Below, one piece after another: positions 25,599-34,353 of a stretch of 64,000 bases of DNA; position 1 is the stretch's first letter; every line of letters starts with the position of its first letter. The position numbers and the translations under genes were made by a program. Source of the DNA: Microseira wollei NIES-4236 (lineage in GTDB: Bacteria; Cyanobacteriota; Cyanobacteriia; Cyanobacteriales; Aerosakkonemataceae); the NCBI RefSeq assembly GCF_020521235.1, contig NZ_BLAY01000026.1, positions 1 through 64,000 on the forward strand. Reading direction: 5' to 3'. The notes beneath the pieces were generated by a model, which searched no databases, was not told the origin of the DNA, and worked only from the letters and a program-made list of their open reading frames with translations.

Positions 25599-27098
25599 CT
25601 ACCCACCTGGCTGCGCTGCCGGAATGGCGATATCGATGGGCGTTACTCGTTGGGCTAAGCTAGTCAGCGGCGGCTTAATATCAGTGAGATTACCTACTAC
25701 TAGCGTAACGATGTTCTGTGGTTTGAGGTAATTGCGAGCAACCCGCTGCACGTCTGCTGCGGTTGTTGTTTCTACCGCACGCTGGTAACGGAACAGAAAA
25801 TCAGCGGGGTAACGATAATATTCGTAGCGCATCAACCGCGATAAGGTTTGACTGGGGTCTTGAAAATTGAATACAAACGAGTTCATTACCGAGTCTTTCC
25901 CATAAGCGAGTTCCTGGGGCGTTACGGGTGAGGTTTGCAGGCGCTTAATTTCGTCAAAGATGGCTTGAATAAAGGGTACCGTGGTTTCGGAACGAGTTTG
26001 TCCACCTGCAACGAAAGTACCGGGGTAATCAAAGCGGGGACTCCAAAAACCGTAGACGCTGTATGCTAGACCTTGACGCGATCGCAAGTTATTAAACAAC
26101 CGCCCCCCAAATCCATTCAGCACGTTATTTAACACATCCAGCGCCCCATAGTCGGGACTGTCAAACCTACCGCCGAGATGTCCCATTTGGATATAACTTT
26201 GCGTCAACTCGGGTTGATTGACAAAAAATATCCCTCCCTGGTTCGCTTGCGATACTTGCGGTAGCGGCGGAACTTGCAGTTGCGGATTCCTTTTCCAGTC
26301 GCCAAACTTTGCTTGGATCAGATCGCGCATCTTTTTACTGTCAAAATCCCCCACAATTCCCAGTATCGCGTTGTTGGGGTGGAAATATTTCTGGTAAAAA
26401 CTCACCACGTCTGCGCGAGAAATATTATCCAGCGTGGCGTACTCCTCGGTGCGGGCATAGGGACTTTCTTTGCCGTAAATTACTTTTTGGAATTCCCGAC
26501 TGGCAATTGCTTCTGGGTCATCGTTGCGACGGGCAATGCTACCTTTAACTTGCACTTTGGCTAAATCTAGCTTGTCTTGGGGAAACGCAGGTTCCCGTAT
26601 CACTTCCGCAAACAGCCCAAATACTTCCTCTATATCTTCGCTGAGGGCGCTAAAACTGGCACTTCCCGAAGTACTGCCAATACCAGTTTCCACCGCCGCC
26701 GCCCGTTGTTCTAATAACTGGTTGAGTTCGTCTGGAGAATGCTTGGTTGTACCGCCACTCCGCATTACAGTCCCGACTAACCCTGCCAATCCTACCTTGT
26801 CTGCCGGTTCGGTGCGATCGCCCGTGCGAAATATTGCCATTCCCCCCACCAACGGCAAGTCTTTATCTTCCATCAGATACACCACCATCCCGTTGTCCAT
26901 CTCGTACCGGGTGTAGGCAGGTATCTGAATTTCTGGAATCGGCGGAAACGATAATTCAGTGTAATGTCGCGCCGCCTGTGCTATTGCTGGCGTGCGCCAC
27001 AGCAGCAACAGCAGCGCTGTTACTAGGATTGGGGCGATCGCTTTTACACCCCGCAGCAGCCAACTCGGAGCTATTTTTGATTTGAGATTGGAATGCAT
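25599..27098 (-). CDS. M16-family peptidase, non-catalytic partner
   Basis: The protein is 499 aa. The start is ATG 27098 (MHSNLKSKIAPSWLLRG): upstream in-frame codons belong to the TnpB element. An N-terminal hydrophobic segment (AIAPILVTALLLLLWRTPAIAQA) is a signal peptide. The pitrilysin-like fold is clear (NAILGIVGDFDSKKMRDL, GFGGRLFNNLRSRQGLAYSVYG). The zinc site HxxEH is missing; the same place reads GLAGLVGTVMRSGG. It is therefore the inactive subunit that pairs with the active M16 at 28812, as in bacterial M16B heterodimers. The R/Y residues that bind substrate are kept. The TnpB element splits the two-gene operon. AGGAGG from the element's right end lies 9 nt before the ATG. Confidence 0.88.
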   Translation of the reverse strand: MHSNLKSKIAPSWLLRGVKAIAPILVTALLLLLWRTPAIAQAARHYTELSFPPIPEIQIPAYTRYEMDNGMVVYLMEDKDLPLVGGMAIFRTGDRTEPADKVGLAGLVGTVMRSGGTTKHSPDELNQLLEQRAAAVETGIGSTSGSASFSALSEDIEEVFGLFAEVIREPAFPQDKLDLAKVQVKGSIARRNDDPEAIASREFQKVIYGKESPYARTEEYATLDNISRADVVSFYQKYFHPNNAILGIVGDFDSKKMRDLIQAKFGDWKRNPQLQVPPLPQVSQANQGGIFFVNQPELTQSYIQMGHLGGRFDSPDYGALDVLNNVLNGFGGRLFNNLRSRQGLAYSVYGFWSPRFDYPGTFVAGGQTRSETTVPFIQAIFDEIKRLQTSPVTPQELAYGKDSVMNSFVFNFQDPSQTLSRLMRYEYYRYPADFLFRYQRAVETTTAADVQRVARNYLKPQNIVTLVVGNLTDIKPPLTSLAQRVTPIDIAIPAAQPGG

Positions 27099-27100
27099 CT

Positions 27101-27146
27101 GTGACATCCTCCTACACTGACTCTTACGAGTACAGTGTAGGCTTCC
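27101..27146 (-). ncRNA. omega-RNA 3' end / right end of minus-strand TnpB element
   Basis: Read on the minus strand: GGAAGCCTACACTG, a loop with ACTCGTAAGAGT, CAGTGTAGG, AGGATGTCAC, then AG and the ATG of the M16 gene. The hairpin style matches the right end at 4342-4382. The guide would be AGATGCATTCCAATC, i.e. the start of the M16 coding sequence. Confidence 0.6.
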
Positions 27147-27151
27147 AAACC

Positions 27152-28423
27152 TCACGATCTGGCATTCCTAGTTTTTCTCTTTCGAGGTTTCGTCTCTGAC
27201 CTAGATGGAGTTTCCTCCACCCCCGGCAGACCGACTGCATAGGCGTTTTCTATTCCGCAGCGTCCCTGCGTACTCAATTGCTCTAGACCGCGCAACCTGA
27301 TTACTTCTGATGCGGCGTGGTCTCTATCGGTTTCATACCCACAACCATCACACTTATGAACCCGTTCGGAAAGTTCTTTCTTGCCCGTATGTGTTCCACA
27401 TTTAGGGCAGGTTTGAGACGTGCCATCTGGATTGACACGGGCAAAGTAGACTTGATGTTTCTTGGCTACCCATGCAAGCTTATTGAGAAACTGACCAAAA
27501 GCGGCGTCAAGGGTATGCTTTCTCAGCATTCCCCTAGACATTGCTTTTAAGTTCAAGTCTTCAACAAACACCATTCCGATACCTTCCTTGGTACACAAAT
27601 GGTTAGCCAGCTTGAACTGCCAGTCTTTCCGAACGTTAGCGATGTGGTTGTGGAATTTGGCAATCTTGATTCGAGTTTTCTCGCGGTTTGATGAACCCTT
27701 TTTCGTTCTGGCATACTTGCGTTGCAGTAATTCCAACTCGCGGTACAAGGATGTCAAGAATCGGGGTCTAGCAATCAACTCTCTATCCGAGGTTGTCAAA
27801 AACTTGGACAATCCCAGATCAATACCCAGTGCATCTCCATGAGGTTGGGCGTCTGGTATCGATACATCAGACTCTATCGTGACAACTACTTCCCATCTAT
27901 CCGCTTTCTTCAATACCCGTGCTTGCTTGACCACAAAACCCTCTGGGATCGGTCGATGCAAGTTGATAGGCATTTTTCCAACTTTGGGCAGACCTATCTG
28001 CCATCCCGTAATCGGATTGGTTTTGAATTGAGGAAACAGCATGGACTTGATTTGTCCAAACTTCTTGAAACGAGGAAAGCCAAATCCCCTTTCTTGGAAA
28101 TAGTTCCAAGCGTCATGCAATCTGCGAATTGTAGTTTGCAGAACCTGAGAGGGAGCCTCACCCAATTCGGGGAATTCCTTCTTTGCTTTGGGAAGTGCGT
28201 TCTGTTGTGCGTAATAGGTGGGAAATGGCTTGTCCACTGGAATGATATATTCTCGTTCCAACGAACAATAATCCAAACTACACTTACGCGAATTCACCCA
28301 ATCTTTGATTTCCCGCAAAGCGTAGTTGTACACCTTGCGAGATATCTCCAGCCAATGCAGCATCGTCTGCTCTTGACTAGCATCTGGATAAATTCGGTAA
28401 CAGTAGTTCACGATCAGAGTCAT
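27152..28423 (-). CDS. tnpB: TnpB RNA-guided endonuclease, zinc-finger type
   Basis: The protein is 423 aa. Its RuvC-I is ALGIDLGLSKF (D202), RuvC-II FVEDLNLKAM (E288), zinc finger CPKCG...CDGCG (C339, C342, C358, C361) and RuvC-III ETDRDHAASEVI (D368). All are intact, so an active nuclease is expected. It is only distantly like the TnpB at 2976, so two TnpB lineages coexist here. The C-terminal 40 residues are basic and run into the right-end region. No TnpA is encoded. The element sits between two M16 peptidase genes of one operon, on the same strand. Confidence 0.92.
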   Translation of the reverse strand: MTLIVNYCYRIYPDASQEQTMLHWLEISRKVYNYALREIKDWVNSRKCSLDYCSLEREYIIPVDKPFPTYYAQQNALPKAKKEFPELGEAPSQVLQTTIRRLHDAWNYFQERGFGFPRFKKFGQIKSMLFPQFKTNPITGWQIGLPKVGKMPINLHRPIPEGFVVKQARVLKKADRWEVVVTIESDVSIPDAQPHGDALGIDLGLSKFLTTSDRELIARPRFLTSLYRELELLQRKYARTKKGSSNREKTRIKIAKFHNHIANVRKDWQFKLANHLCTKEGIGMVFVEDLNLKAMSRGMLRKHTLDAAFGQFLNKLAWVAKKHQVYFARVNPDGTSQTCPKCGTHTGKKELSERVHKCDGCGYETDRDHAASEVIRLRGLEQLSTQGRCGIENAYAVGLPGVEETPSRSETKPRKRKTRNARS

Positions 28424-28471
28424 ATCACTGATTCTAACACAGATATACTGGTCTATAAACTTACATTTGTT

Positions 28472-28601
28472 GCTGATTTTACCGGGTTTGACCGGGTAAA
28501 ATCAGCTTGGGGAGCGAGTGTGGTCTTGGGGGTTTCCCCCAAGACCACACTCGCGTGGATGTCCATGTATCCCACGCTGAATCAAAGATTACAGCGTGGG
28601 A
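28472..28601. repeat. Three hairpins upstream of TnpB (left-end region)
   Basis: 28472-28506: arms GCTGATTTTACC/GGTAAAATCAGC. 28514-28554: a perfect stem of 19 bp with a TTT loop, containing TCTTGGGGGTTTCCCCCAAG. 28570-28601: TCCCACGCTG...CAGCGTGGGA. They lie between the catalytic M16 stop and TnpB and could be the element's left end and/or a terminator for the upstream gene. TGGGGGTTTCCCCCA also occurs in the IscB omega-RNA region near 21140. Confidence 0.6.
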
Positions 28602-28665
28602 CTTATAGCCTCCCCCAAACCCCCACCACAAGTTAACCTGTTCTCTGCTGTTTTATTTTTTGTAC

Positions 28666-28794
28666 CGGCAAAATGAAACCAATTGGTCTCAAAATCTTTT
28701 TGTCTCACCGTATTTTGTGTACCATTGATACACAAATTTTTTCTTTGTCGGCAAAATGAGACCAATTGGTCTCAAATTTTGTCCCCAATTGGGG
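28666..28794. repeat. Direct repeats carrying ACCAATTGGT palindromes
   Basis: Two 30-bp direct repeats (28666-28695 and 28749-28778) each read CGGCAAAATGA, then (G/A)ACCAATTGGTCTC, then AAA. A third palindrome, CCCCAATTGGGG, lies at 28783-28794. A TGTGTA...TACACA hairpin sits between. They follow the catalytic M16 gene's stop. Operator or mRNA-processing signals are possible. Confidence 0.55.
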
Positions 28795-28811
28795 ATAAAA
28801 TTTTTCAGACC

Positions 28812-30362
28812 TCATCCCTGTTTGGGTAAAAGGCGTCCGATGGTGCGGTTAGAGGGTTGGAAGGTGGCGTTAGCGACGCGCTGGATATCGGCGGGGGAGA
28901 TATTAGCGATCGCATCTAACTGCTGAAACAGATTTTTCCAAGATCCGGTTTTGACCTCGTATTCCAGCAATAATTCAGCCATGCCGGAATTGGAGTTGAG
29001 ACTTCGCAACAACCCTGCCCGCGCCTGAGTTTTTACCCGTTGCAACTCCTGCTGGGAAACGGGTTCGGTTTTGAGGCGGTCAATTTCTGCCCGCAACGCC
29101 GTCGCCACTTCATCTACGGTATGCCCTGGTGCAGTTAAAGCATAAAACAACATCAAGTTGGGATACTTATCTCCCGGATAACCGCTAAAACCTTGCGCCC
29201 CTAGCGCCACTTGTTTTTGTACGACCAAAGACTTGTACAAGCGAGAAGTGCGCCCATCGCTGAGAATGCTGCCGATTAATTCATAAACTACGTGATCCGG
29301 ATGATTCATCGCCGGACGGTGGTATCCTTCCAAATACCAAGGCTGGGAAGGCAAGCGCAACGTTACTTCTCTGGTTTCGGTTTGCTTAGGTTCTGGGGGG
29401 ATTTGGTTGGTGGAAGCGGGTTTCGCTTGATAGCGACCAAAATAGATCTCAGCCAGACGTTTAACTTCAGCTGGTTTAACATCGCCCACCACAGCGATCG
29501 TTAACTTACTGGGGACGTAGTGGGTATCGAAAAACAGCTGCACATCTTCCCGCGTCAAATTGCGGATATCTTCGTCATAGCCAATCACGGGACGCCGGTA
29601 GGGATGCACCTTGAAGGCGACATCGGAAAAGGCTTCCATCATCTGACCGATGGGGGAATTATCCGTCCGCAAGCGTCGTTCTTCTAAAATGACTTGCTTC
29701 TCTTTATAAAACTCGCGAAAAACGGGAAAGAGAAATCGTTCCGACTCCAAAGACATCCACAGTTCTAACTTATTCGCGGGGAAACTGTAGAAATAGCGAG
29801 TCGCATCGGTGGAAGTATTGGCATTGAGTCCGACTCCCCCCGCCTGCTCTACAATTTGTCCTAGTTCGTTCTGCTTGACATAACTAGCAGCTTCGGCTTC
29901 CACTTTTTGAAATTCTGCCTGCAACTGGGCAAGTTCTGCTTGCTTACCCGCCGATGACGCCGCCCGAATTTGGGCATCGAGTCGATCCAAACGGTCTAGC
30001 AGGGGTTTTTCAGCTGCGTAATTTTTAGAACCGATGCGCGTAGTGCCTTTAAACGCTAAATGTTCCAGAAAGTGAGCCACACCCGTTTTGCCATTGGGTT
30101 CGTCCGCACCGCCTACATCAGCATAGGTGAGAAAAGAAACCACGGGGGCGCGGTGTTGTTCTAAGACAATAAACTTGATGCCGTTAACTAGGCGAAACTC
30201 GGTTACCCGCTGCATGACGCGATCCAGATAAGGCTGAATCGATCCAGCAGGAGTGGATTTAAAATTTACCGTTGTCGGGATCTCGTTGCGCGCTAGGGCG
30301 GGTGTGGATATTAGTCCCCACCCCAACACAACGGCAGATAGAAACGCTATGAGAGTTCGCAT
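28812..30362 (-). CDS. M16-family zinc peptidase, catalytic partner
   Basis: The protein is 516 aa. The signal peptide is MRTLIAFLSAVVLGWGLISTPALA. The inverted zinc motif HFLEH lies in TGVAHFLEHLAFKG near residue 96, with the downstream glutamate region LEEAGGV-like (IVEQAGGVGLNANTSTD) near 180. The second half carries the substrate-binding domain (GSILSDGRTSRLYKSLV). It degrades peptides in the periplasm, probably as a heterodimer with the inactive M16 at 25599, its downstream neighbour before the TnpB insertion. Confidence 0.92.
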   Translation of the reverse strand: MRTLIAFLSAVVLGWGLISTPALARNEIPTTVNFKSTPAGSIQPYLDRVMQRVTEFRLVNGIKFIVLEQHRAPVVSFLTYADVGGADEPNGKTGVAHFLEHLAFKGTTRIGSKNYAAEKPLLDRLDRLDAQIRAASSAGKQAELAQLQAEFQKVEAEAASYVKQNELGQIVEQAGGVGLNANTSTDATRYFYSFPANKLELWMSLESERFLFPVFREFYKEKQVILEERRLRTDNSPIGQMMEAFSDVAFKVHPYRRPVIGYDEDIRNLTREDVQLFFDTHYVPSKLTIAVVGDVKPAEVKRLAEIYFGRYQAKPASTNQIPPEPKQTETREVTLRLPSQPWYLEGYHRPAMNHPDHVVYELIGSILSDGRTSRLYKSLVVQKQVALGAQGFSGYPGDKYPNLMLFYALTAPGHTVDEVATALRAEIDRLKTEPVSQQELQRVKTQARAGLLRSLNSNSGMAELLLEYEVKTGSWKNLFQQLDAIANISPADIQRVANATFQPSNRTIGRLLPKQG

Positions 30363-30560
30363 TTGGTCAGTGGTCAGCGATCGGTGGTAGGTACTAGGTA
30401 CTGGGTACTAGGTACTAGGTAGTAGATTTTTTCCCACTACCCATTACCCATTAGGGAAATCTATTAACGATGTATTAAGGTTACGCGGAGTAACCACTTA
30501 CTGCTTAGAAAATAAAGCTACCAGCTTTTGCTGCGGTCAGCCCTATCAACGTGGTTATTT
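30363..30560. repeat. Intergenic with short tandem repeat
   Basis: GGTACTAGGTACTGGGTACT and two further units at 30390-30423 form a 7-8-bp-phased repeat between divergent genes (M16 minus, TetR plus). No clear operator palindrome was identified. Confidence 0.5.
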
Positions 30561-31175
30561 ATGGGACTATTGAAACGGCCTCCTTTGACAGAAGACGCTA
30601 CGCGCACCCGCATTATCAAGGCAGCCCAACGGTTGTTTGCCCGCCAAGGGTTTGACGGCACGACGACTCGCGATTTGGCGATCGCAGCTGGGGTGGCAGA
30701 AGGTACTTTGTTTCGCCACTTCCCGAATAAAAAGGCGATTTTGATTGAGGTGGCGACTCTGGGATGGGTAGAAATTCTCACCGATTTACTGACCGAACTC
30801 AGCGAAATGGGCAGTTACGAGGCGGTGGGGCAAGTCATGCGGCGGCGGATGTTCAATTTACAAGAGAATGCGGATTTGATGCGCGTTTGTTTTATGGAGG
30901 CGCAGTTTCACCCAGATTTGCGCGATCGCGTCCAAACCGAAGTCATTGCTAAAATGACCGACGTGGCGGAAGCTTTTTTTCAAACGGCGATGGATAAAGG
31001 CATTTATCGCCGGATGAATCCCAAGATCGTTGCACAGGTTTTTGTGGGGATGTTTGCGATCGCTGGTTTCAGTCACAATACCATCATGGCACCGGGTGCT
31101 TCCCCCCAAGACATCAAGGAAATGGCTGAAGGCATCTCCGATATTTTCCTGCACGGGGTATTAGCTAAAGGTTAA
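30561..31175 (+). CDS. TetR-family transcriptional regulator
   Basis: The protein is 204 aa from ATG 30561 (MGLLKRPPL); upstream in-frame codons lack a ribosome site and are ignored. The TetR N-terminal helix-turn-helix is at about 15-60: TRIIKAAQRLFARQGFDGTT, TTRDLAIAAGVAEGTLFRHF. The rest is the helical ligand-binding and dimer domain, with no recognisable ligand. It is divergent from the M16 operon, with about 200 bp between, so it may regulate that operon or itself. Confidence 0.9.
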   Translation: MGLLKRPPLTEDATRTRIIKAAQRLFARQGFDGTTTRDLAIAAGVAEGTLFRHFPNKKAILIEVATLGWVEILTDLLTELSEMGSYEAVGQVMRRRMFNLQENADLMRVCFMEAQFHPDLRDRVQTEVIAKMTDVAEAFFQTAMDKGIYRRMNPKIVAQVFVGMFAIAGFSHNTIMAPGASPQDIKEMAEGISDIFLHGVLAKG

Positions 31176-31184
31176 TAGCTAATG

Positions 31185-31239
31185 GCTAATCGCTCATAGC
31201 CAGAAAAAGGCAGTTAGCCATTAGCTATGAGCGATTAGC
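31185..31239. terminator. Inverted repeat between convergent genes
   Basis: 15-bp arms GCTAATCGCTCATAG (31185-31199) and CTATGAGCGATTAGC (31225-31239). It lies between the TetR stop and the DUF4332 stop and encodes the last codons of the latter. It probably ends transcription from both sides. Confidence 0.55.
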
Positions 31240-31667
31240 ATTCGGGCTTGTTTTATCCACCCTTGTACTTCCTCCATAGAAGGACACAAGTCTCTACGTT
31301 GCATCGTGGCTACGTGCAAGCGCAAAATTTGTTGGTGCAATCTGTGAACCGGAGTTTGAGTTAGTTGACTAACCGAGGCAATACCCGCGTGCAATAATAG
31401 CCCGCAGTATTGACAACCAACGCTGGGTATGCTAGATAATTCTGCCATCGCTACCCACTTACTGACGTGGTGGGCGTGAACCTGCAATCGACTGGCGAGT
31501 GCTTGCTTAGTTTCTGGTGTTCGAGTTGCTGCAATCAGCTGTGCTGTCGTGGTAATACCGCATTCATTAAGTTTTTGACCATCGGTATCGCTCAATCCAG
31601 GGAGTGCAAGGATAGGCCAGGTACGGGGTTGAATGGGGATTGACGCCGCCTTGAGTTTAGAAGACAT
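31221..31667 (-). CDS. DUF4332-like helix-hairpin-helix protein
   Basis: The protein is 148 aa from ATG 31667 (MSSKLKAASIPIQPRTW). It has two helix-hairpin-helix-like units: LPGLSDTDGQKLNECGITTT near 25 and IPSVGCQYCGLLLHAGIASV near 85. These are typical of DUF4332 and non-specific DNA-binding HhH modules. The role is unknown; cyanobacterial members are common single genes. It is divergent from the aminopeptidase, with an 82-bp gap holding a GATATC...GATATC inverted repeat. Confidence 0.75.
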   Translation of the reverse strand: MSSKLKAASIPIQPRTWPILALPGLSDTDGQKLNECGITTTAQLIAATRTPETKQALASRLQVHAHHVSKWVAMAELSSIPSVGCQYCGLLLHAGIASVSQLTQTPVHRLHQQILRLHVATMQRRDLCPSMEEVQGWIKQARMLIAHS

Positions 31668-31749
31668 AGCTGCTATTCGCGTTGTTTGATTCTTCTGATA
31701 TCCTGTCAGGAGGTGATATCTTTCGCTTAATAAAATCTTACGCTCACAA

Positions 31750-33207
31750 ATGATGCTGACCCAGAGCGACCGTCTGACAGACACAATACTCTTCGGCAAA
31801 AGCTTGCGCTTGAGTGACCTCCCAGAGAACACGATTCCCCGCACTTCTCTGGCAGATACTCTCCGCAAGCGGCGGCAGCGACTGGCTAAGCTTGTTAATT
31901 TCCCAGTCATGCTGTGGTCGGGATGTCGCCCCTCGCGCAATTTTCCCGACAACCGCTTTCCGTTTCGGGCTAGCAGTCACTTTTTATACTTTGCTGGCCT
32001 CCCTTTAGAAAATGCTGCCATTCGCCTAGAGGCAGGCAGGTTAGAGTTGTTCATGGATGAGCCAAGTCTAGACGACGCGCTCTGGTATGGAGAAAAGCCT
32101 ACACGAGATCAGGTGGGTCAGCTAATTGGGGCAAATGTAGCTTACCCGATGAGCGACTTGTGGACGCGAGCTTATGGATGCGCGACAATTCCAGTCCAAG
32201 ATGTAATCGTACAGCAGCAACAGTCGAATCTGTTCAACCGCTGGTTGTTTTCGGCAAAGCATCTGAGCTGGATCGATTGGGAATTAGCTTACGCGATTGT
32301 CAAGTTGCGACTGTGCCACGATGAGGGAGCAATCGCAGAAATTCGCAAAGCAATAGCTATAACAATAGAAGCCCACAAAGCCGGAATGTCTGCATCCCCA
32401 GGCGCTAAAACCGAAGCCGAGATCCGGGCGGCGATGGAGCGCGTCATCATGGCAAATAACATGACAACGGCGTATTCCAGCATCGTCACGGTTCAGGGCG
32501 AAGTCCTCCACAACGAACACTATTCTAACTCAGTGCATCACGGGGAATTGCTGCTGGCAGATGTAGGCGCTGAAACGCCGATGGGATGGGCATCTGATGT
32601 CACGCGCACTTGGCCTGTTTCTGGGTGGTTTTCCCCTTCTCAGCGCCAAATTTACGAGGTAGTACTGGCAGCGCACGATGCGGCGATCGCTCAAATCCGC
32701 CCCGGCGTAGAATATCAAGACATTCACATGACCGCCGCGACTGTGTTGACGGAAGGGTTGGTGAATTTAGGCATCCTCAAAGGCGATGTAGAAGAATTGG
32801 TAGAAACCGACGCCCACGCCATGTTTTTCCCCCACGGCATCGGACATATTTTGGGCTTGGATGTCCACGATATGGAAGATTTGGGAGATTTGGCGGGGTA
32901 TGAGATGGGGAGGACTAGGAGCGATCGCTTTGGTTTAAAATACCTCCGTTTAGACCGCCCCTTAAAAGCTGGAATGATAGTCACAATTGAACCCGGTTTC
33001 TATCAAGTTCCGGCAATTTTAAACTACCCCGATCGGCGCGCCAAATATCAAGATGTGGTCAATTGGGAGCGTTTAGAACAATTTAGCGACGTGCGGGGCA
33101 TTCGCATCGAAGATGACGTTCTAGTTACTGAATCTGGGTGCGAAGTATTAACTGCTGCATTGCCAACCGATCCATCCACCATCGAGCGTATGGTTAGAGG
33201 GTGGTAA
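31750..33207 (+). CDS. pepP: Xaa-Pro aminopeptidase (M24B)
   Basis: The protein is 485 aa and has an N-terminal aminopeptidase-P domain (FRASSHFLYFAGLPLENAA) and a C-terminal pita-bread domain. Metal ligands are visible: LLADVGAETPMGWASDVTRT (two Asp), FPHGIGHILGLDVHD (His), VTIEPGFY (Glu) and IRIEDDVLV (Glu). It releases N-terminal residues preceding proline in the cytoplasm. The length is slightly above the E. coli enzyme's 441. The start is uncertain by one codon (ATGATG). Confidence 0.92.
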   Translation: MMLTQSDRLTDTILFGKSLRLSDLPENTIPRTSLADTLRKRRQRLAKLVNFPVMLWSGCRPSRNFPDNRFPFRASSHFLYFAGLPLENAAIRLEAGRLELFMDEPSLDDALWYGEKPTRDQVGQLIGANVAYPMSDLWTRAYGCATIPVQDVIVQQQQSNLFNRWLFSAKHLSWIDWELAYAIVKLRLCHDEGAIAEIRKAIAITIEAHKAGMSASPGAKTEAEIRAAMERVIMANNMTTAYSSIVTVQGEVLHNEHYSNSVHHGELLLADVGAETPMGWASDVTRTWPVSGWFSPSQRQIYEVVLAAHDAAIAQIRPGVEYQDIHMTAATVLTEGLVNLGILKGDVEELVETDAHAMFFPHGIGHILGLDVHDMEDLGDLAGYEMGRTRSDRFGLKYLRLDRPLKAGMIVTIEPGFYQVPAILNYPDRRAKYQDVVNWERLEQFSDVRGIRIEDDVLVTESGCEVLTAALPTDPSTIERMVRGW

Positions 33208-33320
33208 GGACTAGAAGCGATCGCGTCTTGATGGGATTGCGATCGCTCCCTTTTAGGGGTAGATGGTCGAATTTTGCTACCTTTAAATTTGTCACCTAGC
33301 GGAGATAACAACTAGATAAC

Positions 33321-33836
33321 ATGAAGAAGGAGGGCAGCAAGTACCAGCCACTCCTGGATTTTTTGCGTGGCAGCAACCAAAACGAAGTTATCCTAACCTT
33401 TGCTGAAATCGAGGCACTGATCGATAACTCGTTGCCCGATTCAGCCAAATCTCAGCGTGCGTGGTGGAGCAATCGCAGCAAAGGTGCGCTGCAAGCTTCT
33501 GCCTGGATGGACGCTGGCTATCGCGTTGAAAATGTCGATTTTGAGCGGCAGTCGGTGACATTCCGTCAATTTACAATTAGCCATCAAGTACAGCGCTTAG
33601 ATGGGAACGTAGTTTGGAATAGCAGCTCGATCAAATTGTTGCGTTTCCATATGGGATTAACACAGGCAGAGTTTGCAAAACAGCTAGGTGTGCGTCAGAA
33701 AACGGTTAGCGAGTGGGAAAATGGGCTGTATGCGCCTACTCGTTCTAAGTCGAAACATTTAGACTTAGTTGCCAAGATAGCTGGATTTGGGAACGAAGGA
33801 AATTTTGAAACATGGAACGAGGATATTGACATATAA
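33321..33836 (+). CDS. DUF7662-like plus XRE helix-turn-helix protein
   Basis: The protein is 171 aa. The N-terminal part, about 1-75 (YQPLLDFLRGS...LTFAEIEALIDNSLPDSA...WWSN), is the small domain found in many restriction/defence-associated proteins. The C-terminal part, about 110-150 (LRFHMGLTQAEFAKQLGVRQ KTVSEWENG), is a Cro/C1-type helix-turn-helix. It is likely a DNA-binding regulator. It leads the island of small regulators and toxin-antitoxin genes that follows. Confidence 0.7.
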   Translation: MKKEGSKYQPLLDFLRGSNQNEVILTFAEIEALIDNSLPDSAKSQRAWWSNRSKGALQASAWMDAGYRVENVDFERQSVTFRQFTISHQVQRLDGNVVWNSSSIKLLRFHMGLTQAEFAKQLGVRQKTVSEWENGLYAPTRSKSKHLDLVAKIAGFGNEGNFETWNEDIDI

Positions 33837-33891
33837 TTGAATTAACGCCTAAATTGTCATATAGTATAGCTGGTTCTGGCAAGAGTCAAGC

Positions 33892-34299
33892 ATGAATATT
33901 CAGAGCAAGGGGATGCGATCGCTACGCGATCGCATCAACCCCAAAACTTTTGTCATTACCCTTAGACAGATCGCCAAACACCTGAAAGTGAGTCAAGAAC
34001 GGATTCTCTATTGGGAAAAATGGCACAACGTCTTGTGGGTGCATATCAAAGGACTCGGCGGTTATTTCGTGAGTTACCGCAAATTAGAGCAGTGGATTGC
34101 AGCGTGTCAAACCTCGATCGGCAGCTGTCGAAACTTAGATGCGCTCAACAATCTGCGGCATTTAATCTTGCAAGAAGCAAAGCGCTATACCCAAGAAGCG
34201 CTTTCTCGACTCGAAGCCTTATGGCAGAAACGATACGCGGATTTATGCAGCCGTCAACAATTGCTGTCAAACCTAGAAATGTCAAAAGCCAGCGACTAA
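33892..34299 (+). CDS. Small helix-turn-helix-like protein, unknown
   Basis: The protein is 135 aa. Residues 20-50 (TFVITLRQIAKHLKVSQERI, LYWEKWHNVLWVH) look like a MerR-type or phage-type DNA-binding helix pair; the rest is helical (LNNLRHLILQEAKRYTQEAL). I recognise no family. The first codons overlap a HIP1 pair (GCGATCGCTACGCGATCGC). Confidence 0.5.
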   Translation: MNIQSKGMRSLRDRINPKTFVITLRQIAKHLKVSQERILYWEKWHNVLWVHIKGLGGYFVSYRKLEQWIAACQTSIGSCRNLDALNNLRHLILQEAKRYTQEALSRLEALWQKRYADLCSRQQLLSNLEMSKASD

Positions 34300-34353
34300 C
34301 TTTCTCACGGCTACCGCTGGCTTCTAGTTCCCGCATAACAGGAGACTATCACC

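Noticed and set aside
27839-28636. 265-codon plus-strand ORF
   Set aside because: Antisense of the intact minus-strand TnpB and its left-end hairpins.
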